A DNA stretch of 64,000 bases from Volutella citrinella (lineage: Eukaryota > Ascomycota > Sordariomycetes > Hypocreales > Nectriaceae): the NCBI GenBank assembly GCA_034401135.1, contig JAWZSP010000003.1, positions 5,580,001 through 5,644,000 of the forward strand. The letters run 5' to 3'. Numbering within the stretch: the first letter of the stretch is position 1; the number at the start of each line of letters is the position of its first letter. Below the pieces are notes generated by a model, which had not been told where the DNA came from, made no database searches, and saw nothing but the letters and a program-made list of their open reading frames with translations. This document shows, piece by piece, positions 22,384 through 33,902 of the stretch. Position numbers and translations under genes: made by a program.

Positions 22384-23590
22384 TGTTTCTGTACTGGCTT
22401 GCAAGATTGCGACTGAAGATATGACTGGGGCTGGTAGAAAGAGGTCGAAAACACAGTCTGATCTAACTATCAACTCCTCTGGCTTTGGTGGAACTTGTTA
22501 TGATTGATAATGTTGGCCATGGTGCATTGCTACAAGCCTTGGTGATGGTAGGCTCTACTGTTTACGGTATGGCCATGTAGCACGAGCGACACGGCGTCGG
22601 AGTTGCCCGACTAGGGAGTATCGAGGGAGCTGAGCTACCCGAGATAGCCGGGCGATCCGCAATAGCCACCGTGGCAGGGACTCCAGTCCAAACTGCCATA
22701 TCCGGAGAGGTGGGGTGAGAGCCGTGATTGTGAAGAAAAAGCTGTCCATTGGGAGGCCAAGCCGAGCGGAAGCCAGTGGGATAGAGCCATAATTGACGGA
22801 TAATCTCGGTTGAGCATGGATACTTGCACTGCGCCTTCTGAAACGTGTTCCATCCACCTATGGATTGGCCCTTTGCTATCAAGCTTGCCACCTACTTCCT
22901 GCGAGGATTAGAAATGTAGAGAGCAACACAAACTATCAGTAAGGGTGACGACTATTGCTCTTAGGAGTGAATAGGGACCACTCTCCATGTTACTATCATT
23001 GGATGTACAATTCTGTTACCTGTATGTTTACACCTGGAATCCTTGTGGGCTGAATGATGCCACCGGGGCGGCGCCGAGATGCCGTATTGGGGTTAGTGAT
23101 AGTGTTCGGCGTTGGCCGTCAGCAAACCAGGTCCTTGCTTATTATCGCAGTCTCTCCTAGACTCGTGGTGCGTAACAGTTCTGATCAGCCAGAGCCTGGA
23201 CGGTCCAGGCAATGCATGACGGCACACGATGGTGCCCCAGATTGTGAATCGAGGAATGGAAGCATCGCGGAAGCCACTATCAGGTAGCCTAGCTCTGCTG
23301 CTTTCGCCAATTGCTTGATTGACATGAAGAACAAGGACTTTTACTGTGTCCGAGACCCGCGGAGACCGGTGCGGCGATGACCGATGAAACGACATCACGT
23401 CCCCCTCGTTTCGGCGGCGCCCCGTCCGAAGGCTAACCCGCATGTGCTGCGTAGATTGGCAGTGCGTCACCCCGCTTGAACAATGCAACCTTTGATTCTG
23501 TGGCCCAGTCTCAACGGTTGCGTTGCTTTGCGATCGTTTGCCGAGACAATTGTGGATATTCTCGCTGTTTGACACTTGCGATTCTTCACA
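22384..23590. promoter_or_regulatory. Divergent promoter between BVMO 2 and regulator 2
   Basis: 1.2 kb between opposing starts. Contains a perfect cluster palindrome at 22597-22610 and a 13-of-14 match, TCGGCGTTGGCCGT, at 23106-23119. Several overlapping open frames have no family motif and I do not call them genes. Confidence 0.6.
22597..22610. promoter_or_regulatory. TCGG-N6-CCGA palindrome (BVMO 2/regulator 2 promoter)
   Basis: TCGGAGTTGCCCGA, about 215 bases upstream of the BVMO 2 start and 980 upstream of regulator 2. Confidence 0.6.
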
Positions 23591-25940
23591 ATGGTGGATC
23601 GACCCAGAGCCTCCTCGTCGTCCACCACAGGCCCATTCCAGCGAGCATCGATTGCTTGCCAAAGCTGTCGGCTCCGCAAAGTCAAGGTAAACAAAAGCTC
23701 TATCACCGTGTCATAACCCTGTCATATGGGCTAGAAATCTGACCTTGTCATGTCCAGTGCGATGCGCAATCTGTCCAGTCGACCCAAGGCTGCGGCCCTT
23801 GCAGGAGGGCCGGGCAAGAATGCGTGCTCGACCCCTTGTCCGACGGGCGAAGGTTTGTGACAGATGGCGCGTGTGTATGGGTGAATCAGTAGCCGCTAAG
23901 CTCGAGTTGCAGGACTGTCAACCGGAAGATTGTCGATGGTTTGCAGCAGCGGATAGAAACCCTCGAGGCTCTGAATCAGCGAACGGGCCGTCCATCAGGC
24001 GATACAACCAGCTGGAGAAGCAGTGAGTGCGATGCCAGGACCCCGCCGACAGCATCAAACGTAGCCTGCGCCCCAAGCCAGAGGTATGTTGGTCGCAGAC
24101 TGGTCTTGGGCCCTGCCAATTGGGCCAATTCCCATCCCAATGCACACACAGTCCTGGGCTAATCTCCAACCTGGGACAAGACGTGATAGCAATTCCAGCA
24201 TTGTAGTCGCCCACAGCGACGAGAGGAGCAACAGAGCACTGCCACGGACAAGTGACGCTCCATCTTCTCCAGAAAACAACACCCTCGGCGCATCACCGAG
24301 CTTCTACGGAGCAACATCCCATCCGCATGTCACATCTCCCGGGGAGGAGCCCCAGACGACGCCGGACAGCAACGCGAATGCAGTTCGAATTGGCCTCGAC
24401 CCAAGTTCCCCGCGCTTGCAAAGGCAATTGTTGCAGGCATTCTTCAGGTACCAGACTCTATGGGTCGACATTGTCGATGAAGCAACCTTTACCGCCTCCC
24501 GGGCCAACGGCGCCGATTCACGGTGGTACTCCAAGTTTCTGGAAAACACAATGCTGGCATGTGCTGCCCGCCTCGGCACGTCGAAATCCGTTCGAGCCTT
24601 GGGCTCCACGTACTCTGACTGGGCCAAGCAAGACACCTTGAAGGCCATGACGGACCCTACACCAGCCAATCTCCAAGGCTTCTTGCTATTGAGTGAATAC
24701 GAAGTGACCCAGGGGAATGGTCGTTCAGGGTGGATGTTTTGCGGTTTGTCTTCTCTTCTTCCATGGCCTGGCGCCTTGGAAACCATCACATCACGTCTAA
24801 CCATTCATCACAGGTGTGGCTTGCAGAATGCTCTCGGACCTCGGACTGCACGAGGTTGCCAGCATCATTGGCAGCTCTGAAAAGACCAAACAGCCAAACA
24901 AGGAACACGAGCTCGCCTACGACCTACTAGCAGCATGCATTGTGTATGAGGGAGTGTGGACGCTCTACCTTGGTAGGCCAAGTTCCATCCCAGCATCCGT
25001 GATGGCGGTTGTGAATTCTCGGCACCGTCAAGGACGAAACTCCAACTCGCCCTGGCTCAACGCCTGGATAGGCATATCGTTGCCAATGGCGGAGATTTCA
25101 CGACTGCTGAATGAACAATCGACGAGCGACTCTGACATATCTGCGCCTCTGCGAAAGCTCTTTAAGCAGATGGAAGAGTGGTACGAGAATCTCCCACCGG
25201 ACATGACATACAACGAAGGTCTTTTGGCGGACATGGACCTGGCTGGGTATGGAGTCCACGCTCAGTACTGCAAAGTTCAGATTCTTGTGCGTCGAGCGCT
25301 ATCGAAGTCACCACACACCAGGAAGAGACCTTACAATGATATGACCAAGAGTGTGGCTCCATGCATGTCCGTGGCTCAGTCAAATGCCATGGCTTACCAC
25401 TACGCGCTCCGGATAGCCCGTCTGGTAGTCACCTATCGGGAAGCCGTCGGGATGGAGAACATGCCATCGATTATGCTCGACAATGCTGTCCACGCAGCAA
25501 CGGAAATGATAGCATACCTCGGCAAAGGAGATAACTTGAACATGGCGAATTCGCAGGAGCACATCATGTGGCTACGGCAGCTCATAGACAGCATGGAACT
25601 GCTGCAGCCGCACTTTCCCATCACTGGGCGCATGTTGGATTCTCTTCGGCAGATGTGTGGGAGCGGACCGTTGGCCAGCATCTTTGACTCTGCATCGTCC
25701 ATCTCAACCGAGACCCAGGGCATGTCACTCTCAACAACAGGGGCTTTCTCTGTCCACGACTCGAGGAAGGGGCCAGATGTTCTTACGACGACCACGGGAG
25801 ACCAGCTCGCGGACTGGGACTTTTTTGATCCAGCAATTGGTATCGACAATATTTTTGCCTCGCAAGTTTTGGATGAAGCGAGTCTCAATATAAATATGCC
25901 CGAGGAATTGATGTCTAGTCTAGTACAAAGTGTGTCATAA
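23591..25940 (+). CDS. Zn2Cys6 transcription factor with fungal_trans domain (cluster regulator 2)
   Basis: 695-residue nuclear regulator with exons 23591-23686, 23758-23852, 23913-24022, 24084-24743 and 24814-25940. The binuclear zinc cluster is split by the first intron: ACQSCRLRKVK before it, then CDAQSVQSTQGCGPCRRAGQEC after it, with a loop between cysteines 3 and 4 longer than the usual six residues. A coil follows (VDGLQQRIETLEALNQR). Residues about 170-500 make up the fungal_trans domain (ACRMLSDLGLHEVAS, TLYLGRPSSIP). The exon 3/4 junction is the least certain: donor GTGAGT at 24023 and acceptor at 24083 keep the frame. The second regulator inside the same cluster could act as partner or as a pathway-branch regulator. 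Its own promoter carries a cluster palindrome. Confidence 0.85.
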
Positions 25941-26289
25941 GGTTGATAAATTAGCAATGTAATAATGCGTGATCTGCGCTGTTCCGTTACTTGACGCTCC
26001 AATCTAATAGTTGCTTGATGAAGTCTAGCATTGTGCAGCCCGGGATGTCTAATTAGCCGGCTTGAAGATGGGCCAATTATGCTCGAAATGGATGAGATCT
26101 TACGATAACGATAGGGTAGTGCATAAGTTTGAAGAGAGAGCGTAGTTGCTTAAACAGAATCCAATCCAACCATCAACTTCCAAGCGAATACAATCAACCT
26201 ACACTGACGCATCTACAGGAGATGCTGTATCTACCATGTGTCTCGACGTAGCAAGAACACTATTTGAGTCAAGTTGTCCGACATAATGA
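25941..26289. other. Convergent intergenic region
   Basis: 349 bases between the 3' ends of regulator 2 and the fused monooxygenase; A/T-rich, no gene seen. Confidence 0.5.
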
Positions 26290-28954
26290 CTAGACAAGGC
26301 CCCGAGAAAACAGCGTTTGGGCCATGACACCCTCCCGCCAGTACCAAACGGCCGACATTGTTGCTCCCGGGCCCGCAACAATAAATCCCAGAGCGATGAC
26401 GGCACACATCTGGCCGGTTCCAAGCGTGGACCGGCCCACTCGCTTCAAATCCCACGCTGCCATGCATAACCAGACGTACGAGGCAACTTCAAACCCCCAA
26501 AAGTCCACCAAGAAGAGATCCCGGAGGCCCCCTCCAAAGCTCTTGGGCACCCCCGCCAGGTTGGGCCAGAAGACCGACATGAGCGTCATCTCCGGGGAAA
26601 AGGCAATCTGAGTGAGGCAGTACAAGTGGAAGGCCAGGCCAATGACACCAGTAATGATGTACACGGCTTTGAGGTGTGGCATATCGGGGAACTCTTGATT
26701 GGCCTTCTTGGGGCGGACATTGTTGGGCTTGCCGCGATTATAGTAGTATGCGAGAATACCACAGATGAGGGGCACAAACATTGGGGACGGCTGCCACAGT
26801 GCCTCAAAAGCCTGGGCAGTATTCGGGTCCTTCCACGGCACAAACATGAGAGCTGTCGGAAGACCATAGCCAATGAGTACTGCCCATGGTAGGGACGCGG
26901 CAAACTGGATAGGTACTTCACGGTTGAGTGGCCACCAGTACGTCTCCGGCTCCGAGATGAACGTGTAGACGGCATAGTAGATCGGCATGTAAATACCAAT
27001 GCCTGCGCTCTGAACCAGTGTGAACCAGATGGTAATACTGCAAAGGCGTTAGTAGAGAGTCAATGAACGAGGAGTCGTGCTACTCACAGTGCCAATGGCG
27101 TCACTTTGTTGCGGCTGCGATATGCCTCAATCGACCAGACGGCAAACGGCTGGAGGAGCATGCCGAGAAAGTACAGTTGAATCATGCCGAAATTCACGTC
27201 CCAGTTCCGAAGACCAGTCATGAAGATGGCGGCCAAGAATGTCAGATAGTCGTCGATCCACGATAGACCAATATAGCTGCGCCTAAGCGGGAACTCGGGG
27301 TCGTACGGAAAACGGCCGGTCGTCAGGGTAGTCTCTAAATAGTCTCCAAGGCCCCAGTTGGCAGACCAAACCCACATCCCCCAGTACACAAAAGCAGCGA
27401 CACCGAGGTAGAACGCAATGAAGCACCACTTGGCAGCACCCCGAGGGGTTGGAATGCCCAGCAGCTCATCCTTGTACGGCACAAGTCTCGGAGCTGGGGT
27501 CATTTTGGGGCTGTTGAGCTTCTCGGCCAGCGGCATGTTGCGGGAGAAGTGGAACGTGACGTCTTCCTTGTCGGTCCGCGGCAGCAGATATAACGAGGCA
27601 AATTCGTGGAAGAGCGTGTCAAACGACTCGGCGCGCTGTTGATCGTGAGAATGAACCTTGAGCTGAGTCGCCCTGTCTTGCCGAATCTGCTGGGTCGTCG
27701 AGAAAATGTGCTCAATTTGTTCGGGACCAAGTCTGCCTTTACTGCGTTTGGCGATGGCCAGCTCCTTGACAAGGAGATTGACAAAGGTTGCCGCCGTTTC
27801 GATGCATGCGTTGCCTCCATGACCGGCGATGGGGTGGAACTTTTCATCATTAGCATCCTCAACTTGCAGGAAGACGAGCGAACAAGGACTCAGCTGGCTC
27901 CGTACCTTGTGTGAGGAATCGCCAATCGTGATGATGCGCTTGTAATACCATTTCCGAAAGACATATTCCTGCAGAGGCAGAAGCGCAGATGTTATTCTTG
28001 CGTCCAATATGTCCTTGAACTTGAGATTCGGCGTGATGTTGTCATTCTCTCGCTGCGCAAGAATCTTGTTTTCGTCATCTTTGGTATAGGCTGGAATGTC
28101 ATTACCATACGCTGTTTGCGCAAGTTTGAAGAAGTAGAACCAGTAGATGCGACCTTCAGGCCCACCGTTGACAATGTAGGATTCGTGTTTCTTGAAGACA
28201 GAGTTGGATGCACCCGGTTCAATGCCGTCACACGGGTTGGATATCCCGAAAACACATCCATAATCGACAGGCACCGCTAGATCAGGGTTAATATACCATG
28301 TTGCCCAAGCGTGTCTCGTGTGTCCAACTTACACCTGTGCTCATCGGGCGCAATCCATCCCGGGGACTTGTCCTTGGCGATTCGCCACATCTCTCCCCTC
28401 ACGGTGCTATGAATTCCATCGGCGCCAATCACAATGTCGCCCCGGTATACAGAATCGTCGGTGGTCTTGACAGTGACCCCGTCGGCAGTCATATCAACTT
28501 TGCGTACGCATTTTCCCGTGAGGACCTTTGTTTTATCCTTGATGTTATCGTATAGTACTTGAAGCACCATCTGGCGATCGAGGAAGACGATGGGGTAGCC
28601 ATGTCTGGATGGATCAGAGCAGTGTCCAACGGCTAATTGCAGGAAATCTCACCTCTCCACCATTGATTGGTTCATGCCGCGCATCTCATGTATGATCGTG
28701 CCCGTCTTGTCGCGGAAGTGGAATGAATCCAAAGGAGGGCAAAGTTCCAGCATCTTTTCGAACAGGCCGAGTTGGTCCAGGATTCTGTTTCCATGTGGCA
28801 ACAGGCCGATGCTTGCACCCACTTGAGGGGCAATGTCTGGGTAGGACTCGAGGACCAAGAAGTCGATGCCGTAGTGCTGCAGCATGTTCGCAAGCGTAAG
28901 GCCGGTAATGCTGCCACCGGCAATGAGGACTTTGAAACTCCCCTTTGCAGTCAT
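26290..28954 (-). CDS. FAD-dependent monooxygenase fused to a C-terminal multi-pass membrane domain
   Basis: 814-residue two-part protein. Exons in transcription order: 28954-28653, 28604-28333, 28276-27906, 27839-27088 and 27037-26290. Residues 1 to about 420 are a group A flavin monooxygenase like the PaxM-type enzymes of fungal meroterpenoid and indole-diterpene pathways: VLIAGGSITGLTLANML (FAD Rossmann), the GADGIHS motif and GDSSHKFHPIAGHGGNA (FAD ribityl site). The remaining ~390 residues contain roughly eight to nine hydrophobic spans, such as WCFIAFYLGVAAFVYWGMWV, IQFAASLPWAVLIGYG and VIALGFIVAGPGATMSAVWY, which I cannot assign to a family. The 66-nt intron 27840-27905 is stop-free and in phase; removing it restores the GD motif. 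It would be ER-membrane bound and act on a lipophilic substrate. It shares a promoter with an epoxide-hydrolase-type enzyme. Confidence 0.85.
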
Positions 28955-29619
28955 TTTTCGTCGTGAAGCTGCTCACAGCTTCTGCTCAGAGTGGAAGTGA
29001 ATAAATATTGACAGCCCCAATGGAATCGAGGAATTTTATCTAGGGTGATGCTTTACAGTCAGTATTTGACAGTGACAGCTTGCAATATAATGTAATCATC
29101 CCTCGCCCTCCCAGGCCAGCTGGAGTGAACGAAAAGACCAGTTCGGCCCACTCCGTGAGCTTTTCGGACCTGTCAATCCAGGGCAACCAACTACCGGAAG
29201 CTGAGTGGCAGGACAGGGTACACGGTGTCTCAAATCTCCGAACTTGGTGTGGCTCGGCTGGGACGGAAATCCGGGCCGACCCCAGCCAGTTTTCAAACCC
29301 CTCCATCTCCCCGCCGCCCAGACTAGTCAAACAGCATGTAACTTTGGGTTGCGGCTCTGTATTATTTGCCAGGAGGTAAAACCATCACTATCGGCTAAGC
29401 CGGACCGGACAATGCGCCCATGGCTCACCTCCATGTTCTGTGACAGCGGTAGTGCAAAAGTTGGGGCATTATACCATAGCGTTCGTCCATGTTTCGTCAG
29501 ACTTGGACACATGACCGGGTATTCATCTTTCACTCTTGTCTAATCCTTTTGCGTTACCTTGCTTTGTCGTTGACTGGCCTCTTCTCGGGATTTCAGCAAC
29601 CGATCAAAGCAGCCTCATC
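28955..29619. promoter_or_regulatory. Divergent promoter between fused monooxygenase and epoxide-hydrolase-type gene
   Basis: 665 bases between opposing starts. Contains a 13-of-14 cluster palindrome, TCGGCCCACTCCGT, at 29143-29156, and a CGGC-TAA-GCCG inverted repeat near 29391-29405 whose spacing is shorter. No gene seen. Confidence 0.5.
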
Positions 29620-30597
29620 ATGGATACTTTGCAGCGAAAGCGTTTGTCCACTACCCGTGGCATGAGCTACACATACTATACCTCACCTGGCATTGAGCCT
29701 GCCCTGTTTTTCATTCATGGCTGGCCTGATTCGGCGCATCTTTGGTCTGACGTTGTCTCGACACTTCGCGATCTTCCAAACAAGATCATCATCCCCGACT
29801 GTCTAGGATACGCTGGCACGGACAAACCAAGCGACACAGCATTATACTCGTACAAAGGCCAGGCCGACGACTTGGTGGATATTTTGAATCACGAAGCTAC
29901 AGAATCGACCGTCATTATCGGACACGACTGGGGCAGTGCACTAGCTCAGCGAGTCTACCTCCATTACCGCGGCCGTTTTTGCGCCGTCGTCTTGCTCAAC
30001 ACTGGGTACATGGTTCCCTCCGGAGAACCCTTTGATCTCAAAGCAGTCAACAGGGCAACAACAAACGCGTTTGGATACCCGCAGTTTTCCTACTGGGAGC
30101 TGCTGACGGCCCCCGAAGCCCCAAAGATGCTGGATGACAACCTGGAACGGGTGTGGCCCATGCTTCACGGGGACTTTGAAGACTGGATGTACCAGATGTT
30201 TTGTGTCCCAAATGCAATGCGGGACTTCTTGCTTGGCGACGAGCAAGTTCCACTGAAAGCATTCGCCAGGCGCCCGGAATGGAAACACCACTTTATGCAG
30301 CAATTCAAAGACGGTGGGTTTGAGTCGGCACTGCAAATGTACAAGGCTACGGCGTTGAATATCCAAGCCGCTTCAGACTCGGCCATTGGAAAGGATAGCT
30401 TGAGGATTGAGGTGCCGCTGCTGTTTGTAATCTGTACTCAGGATGTGGTGTGCAGACCAGAAATGATGTCTCAGGCAAAATCTCAAGGCCTGGTACCCCA
30501 TCTCAAAGAGGTCACAATTGAATCAGGTCATTGGTCGCCAATGGAGAAGCCGGAGGAGATTGCCACGCATATAAGAGATTTCCTTTTCGGTATTTAA
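29620..30597 (+). CDS. Alpha/beta hydrolase, epoxide hydrolase type
   Basis: Intronless 325-residue alpha/beta hydrolase. The oxyanion motif HGWPDS (about residue 35) and the nucleophile elbow GHDWGS (about residue 105) carry an aspartate nucleophile, as in soluble epoxide hydrolases and haloalkane dehalogenases rather than serine esterases. The later acid is probably in CTQDVVCRPE and the histidine in ESGHWSPMEKPEEI near the C-terminus, with a DFLFGI ending typical of the family. Length fits. I chose ATG 29620 since homology starts soon after; the frame opens upstream with a methionine at 29536. Its divergent neighbour is an FAD monooxygenase that could form epoxides, so the pair may epoxidise and then open a double bond (inference). 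Confidence 0.88.
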   Translation: MDTLQRKRLSTTRGMSYTYYTSPGIEPALFFIHGWPDSAHLWSDVVSTLRDLPNKIIIPDCLGYAGTDKPSDTALYSYKGQADDLVDILNHEATESTVIIGHDWGSALAQRVYLHYRGRFCAVVLLNTGYMVPSGEPFDLKAVNRATTNAFGYPQFSYWELLTAPEAPKMLDDNLERVWPMLHGDFEDWMYQMFCVPNAMRDFLLGDEQVPLKAFARRPEWKHHFMQQFKDGGFESALQMYKATALNIQAASDSAIGKDSLRIEVPLLFVICTQDVVCRPEMMSQAKSQGLVPHLKEVTIESGHWSPMEKPEEIATHIRDFLFGI

Positions 30598-30895
30598 GAG
30601 TGCACTTGAATTGACGTTCATTCACTTAGCTCATCATACCTCGTAGTGTGTGATAGATCGTATTGGTACGGCAACCTGCTTCAACAGGAGAGAATGACTC
30701 CTACTCGCATTCACATCCAGTTCGTTGTCTCCCTACTCTGGTCGGATAAGATTGACCATCCGCTGGCGAGGGTATCAATACAAGGTTTCCGAGACACGGT
30801 GATGGACAAGAGACACATCAACTTGAGGACCATTTGTGGATGCGAATCAGAATGATACCCTGCAGAAGAGGCCTGATCTACGACAACCGCGCTAT

Positions 30896-32424
30896 CTACA
30901 CCTCCATGTTGATGAGGATAGTCTTGGGCTCTGTAAAGAGCCTCAACGCATACTCGCCAAACTCTCGCCCGATGCCGCTCTGCTTCTTCCCCCCAAAAGG
31001 TGCTTGCATGCTCTGCACGCTAACACAGTTAATGCCAACCACTCCCGACTCTATTGCTGAGGACACACGCAGAGCTCGAGTAATGTCCTTTGTGAAAACC
31101 CCAGCCATCAAACCATACTCTGTGTCATTTGACAGCCCGACTACCTCCTCCTCGGTTTTGAATGTCTTGATGACACTGACAGGCCCGAACACCTCGTTCC
31201 TGTAGACTTCTGCGTCATCCTTTGGATCCAAAAACACAGTCGGCTTGAGAAAGCACCCAGTCTCCCCATGCTGTATACCACCCACCACAAGCTTAGCCTC
31301 GAGCTTGGCCCTTTCAATCATTTGTTTAATCCGCTCAAGTTGACCTTTATCGACGATGGGCCCTAGCTTTGTGTCCGGGTCTTGAGGATCTCCGAGGTCG
31401 TCAGCTGCTTCTTCCATCTCCGTTGTGTACCTCTCAATGAAACGGTTTGCAATGCCTTCTTGTACGTAAACTCGTGTTGCTCCAACGCACAGCTGACCAC
31501 TTCGTGTTAATATCCCAGCGATGGCCCATTTCAGTGCATTGTCGAGATCGGCGTCATCGAAGATAACCGCTGGGCTCTTGCCTCCCAGCTCAAGGGTAAC
31601 CCGTTTCAAGTTGCTTCTGGCAGCTGCCTCCTGGATGCGTTTCCCCGTTGAGATGGAGCCAGTAAAGCTGATTTTGCGAACCCTCATGTGCGCCGCGAGC
31701 AAGGCGCCAGTCGATCCATCTCCCAGTAGAACTTGAACAACGCCTGGAGGGAATCCCGCCTCGCTGAACAAGGCTGCAATCGCGAGGGACCCTAAAGGAG
31801 TCTTCTCACTAGGCTTCACAATGATAACGTTTCCCGTGGCAAGAGCTGGGGCTGTCTTGAGGAAGAATGTCGCCAGCGGGGCATTGAAGGGGTTGATGGC
31901 AACACATACACCCAGCGGCTCATGACGGACCAACTTGACGAATCCTGCATTCCAGCGTTGTCAACAACAGACAAAGGATTGCACTTCAAGCATCACTCAC
32001 CATCATCAGCGGGGAAATAGTCCCCCTTTTGCTTATCTGTCCAACCGGCATAATAGAGGACGCAATTCCGAATATACGTCTTCTCGCGGACCGGGGCCAG
32101 CGAGACTGGAATGCCGGATGTGAGCGAATCGAGTGTCAAGATTGGTGTGAGTCTATCCTCGAGCAACGATGCCAGCTTGACAAGACACTCCGTTCGCTGG
32201 ACGGCTGAAAACTGGCTCCATGGCCCTCGGAAGGCATCCTCGGCATACTTGACCGCTGCTTCAACGTCTGCTGGTCCAGCGATTGGGATGCCATCCGCGA
32301 CGAGACTGTTATCTTTGGGGTTCTTGAGTCCATATGTCTCCTTGCTTTGGGCCTCGACATACTGCCCGTTTATATAAAGCCTGGTGTATGATTTCGGGTC
32401 GAGCCTTTCGCTGTTCGTCGCCAT
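30896..32424 (-). CDS. Aldehyde dehydrogenase (NAD-dependent ALDH superfamily)
   Basis: 490-residue enzyme oxidising an aldehyde to a carboxylic acid. Exons 32424-32001 and 31944-30896, joined at ADDGFVKL. Motifs in order: LYINGQYVEA near the start, the oxyanion asparagine in AINPFNAPLAT, IVKPSEKTPLG, the cofactor motif SFTGSISTGKRI, the general base in LELGGKSPAVIFDDAD, the catalytic cysteine in RSGQLCVGATRV, and NEVFGPVSVI and PFGGKKQSGIGREFG near the end. All catalytic positions are intact. It is clearly a different subfamily from the SSADH copies in this window. It shares a 410-bp promoter with the divergent zinc alcohol dehydrogenase, which fits consecutive alcohol-to-aldehyde-to-acid steps. 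Confidence 0.93.
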
Positions 32425-32834
32425 TGTATTGCAGGTTGACCAAGTCCGATTGGGGCTTGCGTCGCTCTGTTGCTAGGCGCTCTGGCTTATTAAACCACCA
32501 AACTTACCAGGCTAGATCGTGATGCTTAGAAAGACTTGTCACTTGTGTTGGACTTGGCCGAGCACCAAAGTGATTCCGAAGCCTGGACAAAACAACCGTA
32601 TCCCTCAACAACAGCTTCAAGGCCAAGTGTACTTTCCGTCTCGGCAAACAACTCCGATGATGAGGACCCAATCAGACGTATATCCGAGCCGGCCAAAGCC
32701 GATGCCCCTGCAACTTTGAAATTCGGCTAGCGCCGATGCTAGTGGGTGGGGAGATAAATGGCTCCCATTCGCTGGTCCTCATTTCACCTATACTGTGTGT
32801 TCTCGACACAGACATCTTGTTTCAGCGATCAATA
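32425..32834. promoter_or_regulatory. Divergent promoter between ALDH and alcohol dehydrogenase
   Basis: 410 bases. Holds a perfect cluster palindrome at 32723-32736 and a 13-of-14 version (CCGG-N6-CCGA) at 32689-32702, only 20 bases apart. Confidence 0.65.
32723..32736. promoter_or_regulatory. TCGG-N6-CCGA palindrome (ALDH/ADH promoter)
   Basis: TCGGCTAGCGCCGA, about 100 bases upstream of the ADH start and 300 upstream of the ALDH start; a second near-match lies just before it. Confidence 0.65.
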
Positions 32835-33902
32835 ATGGCAAATCTCATGGATGTTTGGGCCCTCACGGAATGGGACACGCCCTTCCAAAAGATCCAGGTG
32901 CCCATCCCGAAAGTACAGGGAACAGAGATTCTCCTCAGAGTCACTCATGCTGGTGTCTGTCACTCAGACCTCCATACTGCAGAGGGATACTACGACATTG
33001 GAGGGGGAAATCGGTTCTATGTGAAGGATCGCGGGATTCAGTTGCCCGTCGCCCTGGGACATGAAATTCTAGGCGAGGTTGCGGCCATCGGGCCAGCCGC
33101 CGATGCAGACTCCATTGTCATCGGGTCACGACAGATTGTATACCCATGGCTTGGCTGTGGCGCCTGCACTCGCTGTGCCCAAGATCAGGACAACTTGTGT
33201 GCCCAGCAAAGGGGGCTAGGCACATTGCAGAACGGCGGCTTCGGCGAATATGTGGTGGTGCCACACCAGAAATACCTGGCCGACTTGGGCAATCTCGATC
33301 CCGCAGTATCGGCAACCTTTGGCTGCTCCGGAATCACGACACTGAGCGCTGTGAACAAGGTTCTTCCGTTGCCACCGGACGAGCCAGTTCTACTTATTGG
33401 CGCCGGAGGCCTGGGCCTGGCCGCAATCGAAATATTAAAGACACTGGGACACCAGTCCATTGTTGCTGCAGATATAAATGATGACAAGTTGGCGACTGCG
33501 GCCGCTGCTGGCGCAAAGACTGTCAACATATCGGGCGCCTCTGCATCTGAGAAAGTCCTTGAAGCGACCAACGGACCGGTTATTGCCGTCATCGACATGG
33601 TGAACAACTCGACAACGGCTCGCCTGGTCCATGGCCTGATTGCGAAGGGAGCCAAGTGGGTACAAGTCGGTGTCATGGGAGGCTCGATTGAGCTTTCACT
33701 TGTTGGAAACATCTTCAAGGGGCTTACGATGTACTCAAACATCACTGGAAGCTTGGATGATTTCCAAAAACTTGTGCAGTTGGCAAAAGACGGAAGGTTG
33801 GGAGCTGTTCCAGTTCAAAGAATGGATTGGGACTCGGTCAACGAGGCAATGGCCTTGCTGAAGGCTGGCAAGGCTTCTGGGCGAATTGTTCTTGTCCGCT
33901 AA
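32835..33902 (+). CDS. Zinc-dependent alcohol dehydrogenase (MDR family)
   Basis: Intronless 355-residue medium-chain dehydrogenase that oxidises an alcohol with NAD(P). The catalytic zinc ligands are in GVCHSDLHT and GHEILGEV. The structural zinc site is the four-cysteine loop CGACTRCAQDQDNLC. The cofactor motif is LLIGAGGLGLAA near residue 175, followed by an aspartate-containing IVAADIND that favours NAD. A glycine-rich insertion, DIGGGNRFYVKDRGIQ, follows the first zinc ligand and is seen in some fungal ADHs. I chose ATG 32835, where homology begins, although the frame is open upstream. The divergent aldehyde dehydrogenase suggests sequential oxidation of a primary alcohol. Confidence 0.93.
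   Translation: MANLMDVWALTEWDTPFQKIQVPIPKVQGTEILLRVTHAGVCHSDLHTAEGYYDIGGGNRFYVKDRGIQLPVALGHEILGEVAAIGPAADADSIVIGSRQIVYPWLGCGACTRCAQDQDNLCAQQRGLGTLQNGGFGEYVVVPHQKYLADLGNLDPAVSATFGCSGITTLSAVNKVLPLPPDEPVLLIGAGGLGLAAIEILKTLGHQSIVAADINDDKLATAAAAGAKTVNISGASASEKVLEATNGPVIAVIDMVNNSTTARLVHGLIAKGAKWVQVGVMGGSIELSLVGNIFKGLTMYSNITGSLDDFQKLVQLAKDGRLGAVPVQRMDWDSVNEAMALLKAGKASGRIVLVR

Noticed and set aside
22555..22891. Overlapping minus-strand open frames in the BVMO 2/regulator 2 promoter
   Set aside because: Three frames are open at once, composition is Arg/Ser/Leu-rich in the way of chance frames, and no motif or splice structure supports a gene.
23093..23662. 189-residue minus-strand open frame upstream of regulator 2
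   Set aside because: It overlaps the first exon of regulator 2 on the other strand and resembles no family I know; likely a shadow frame.
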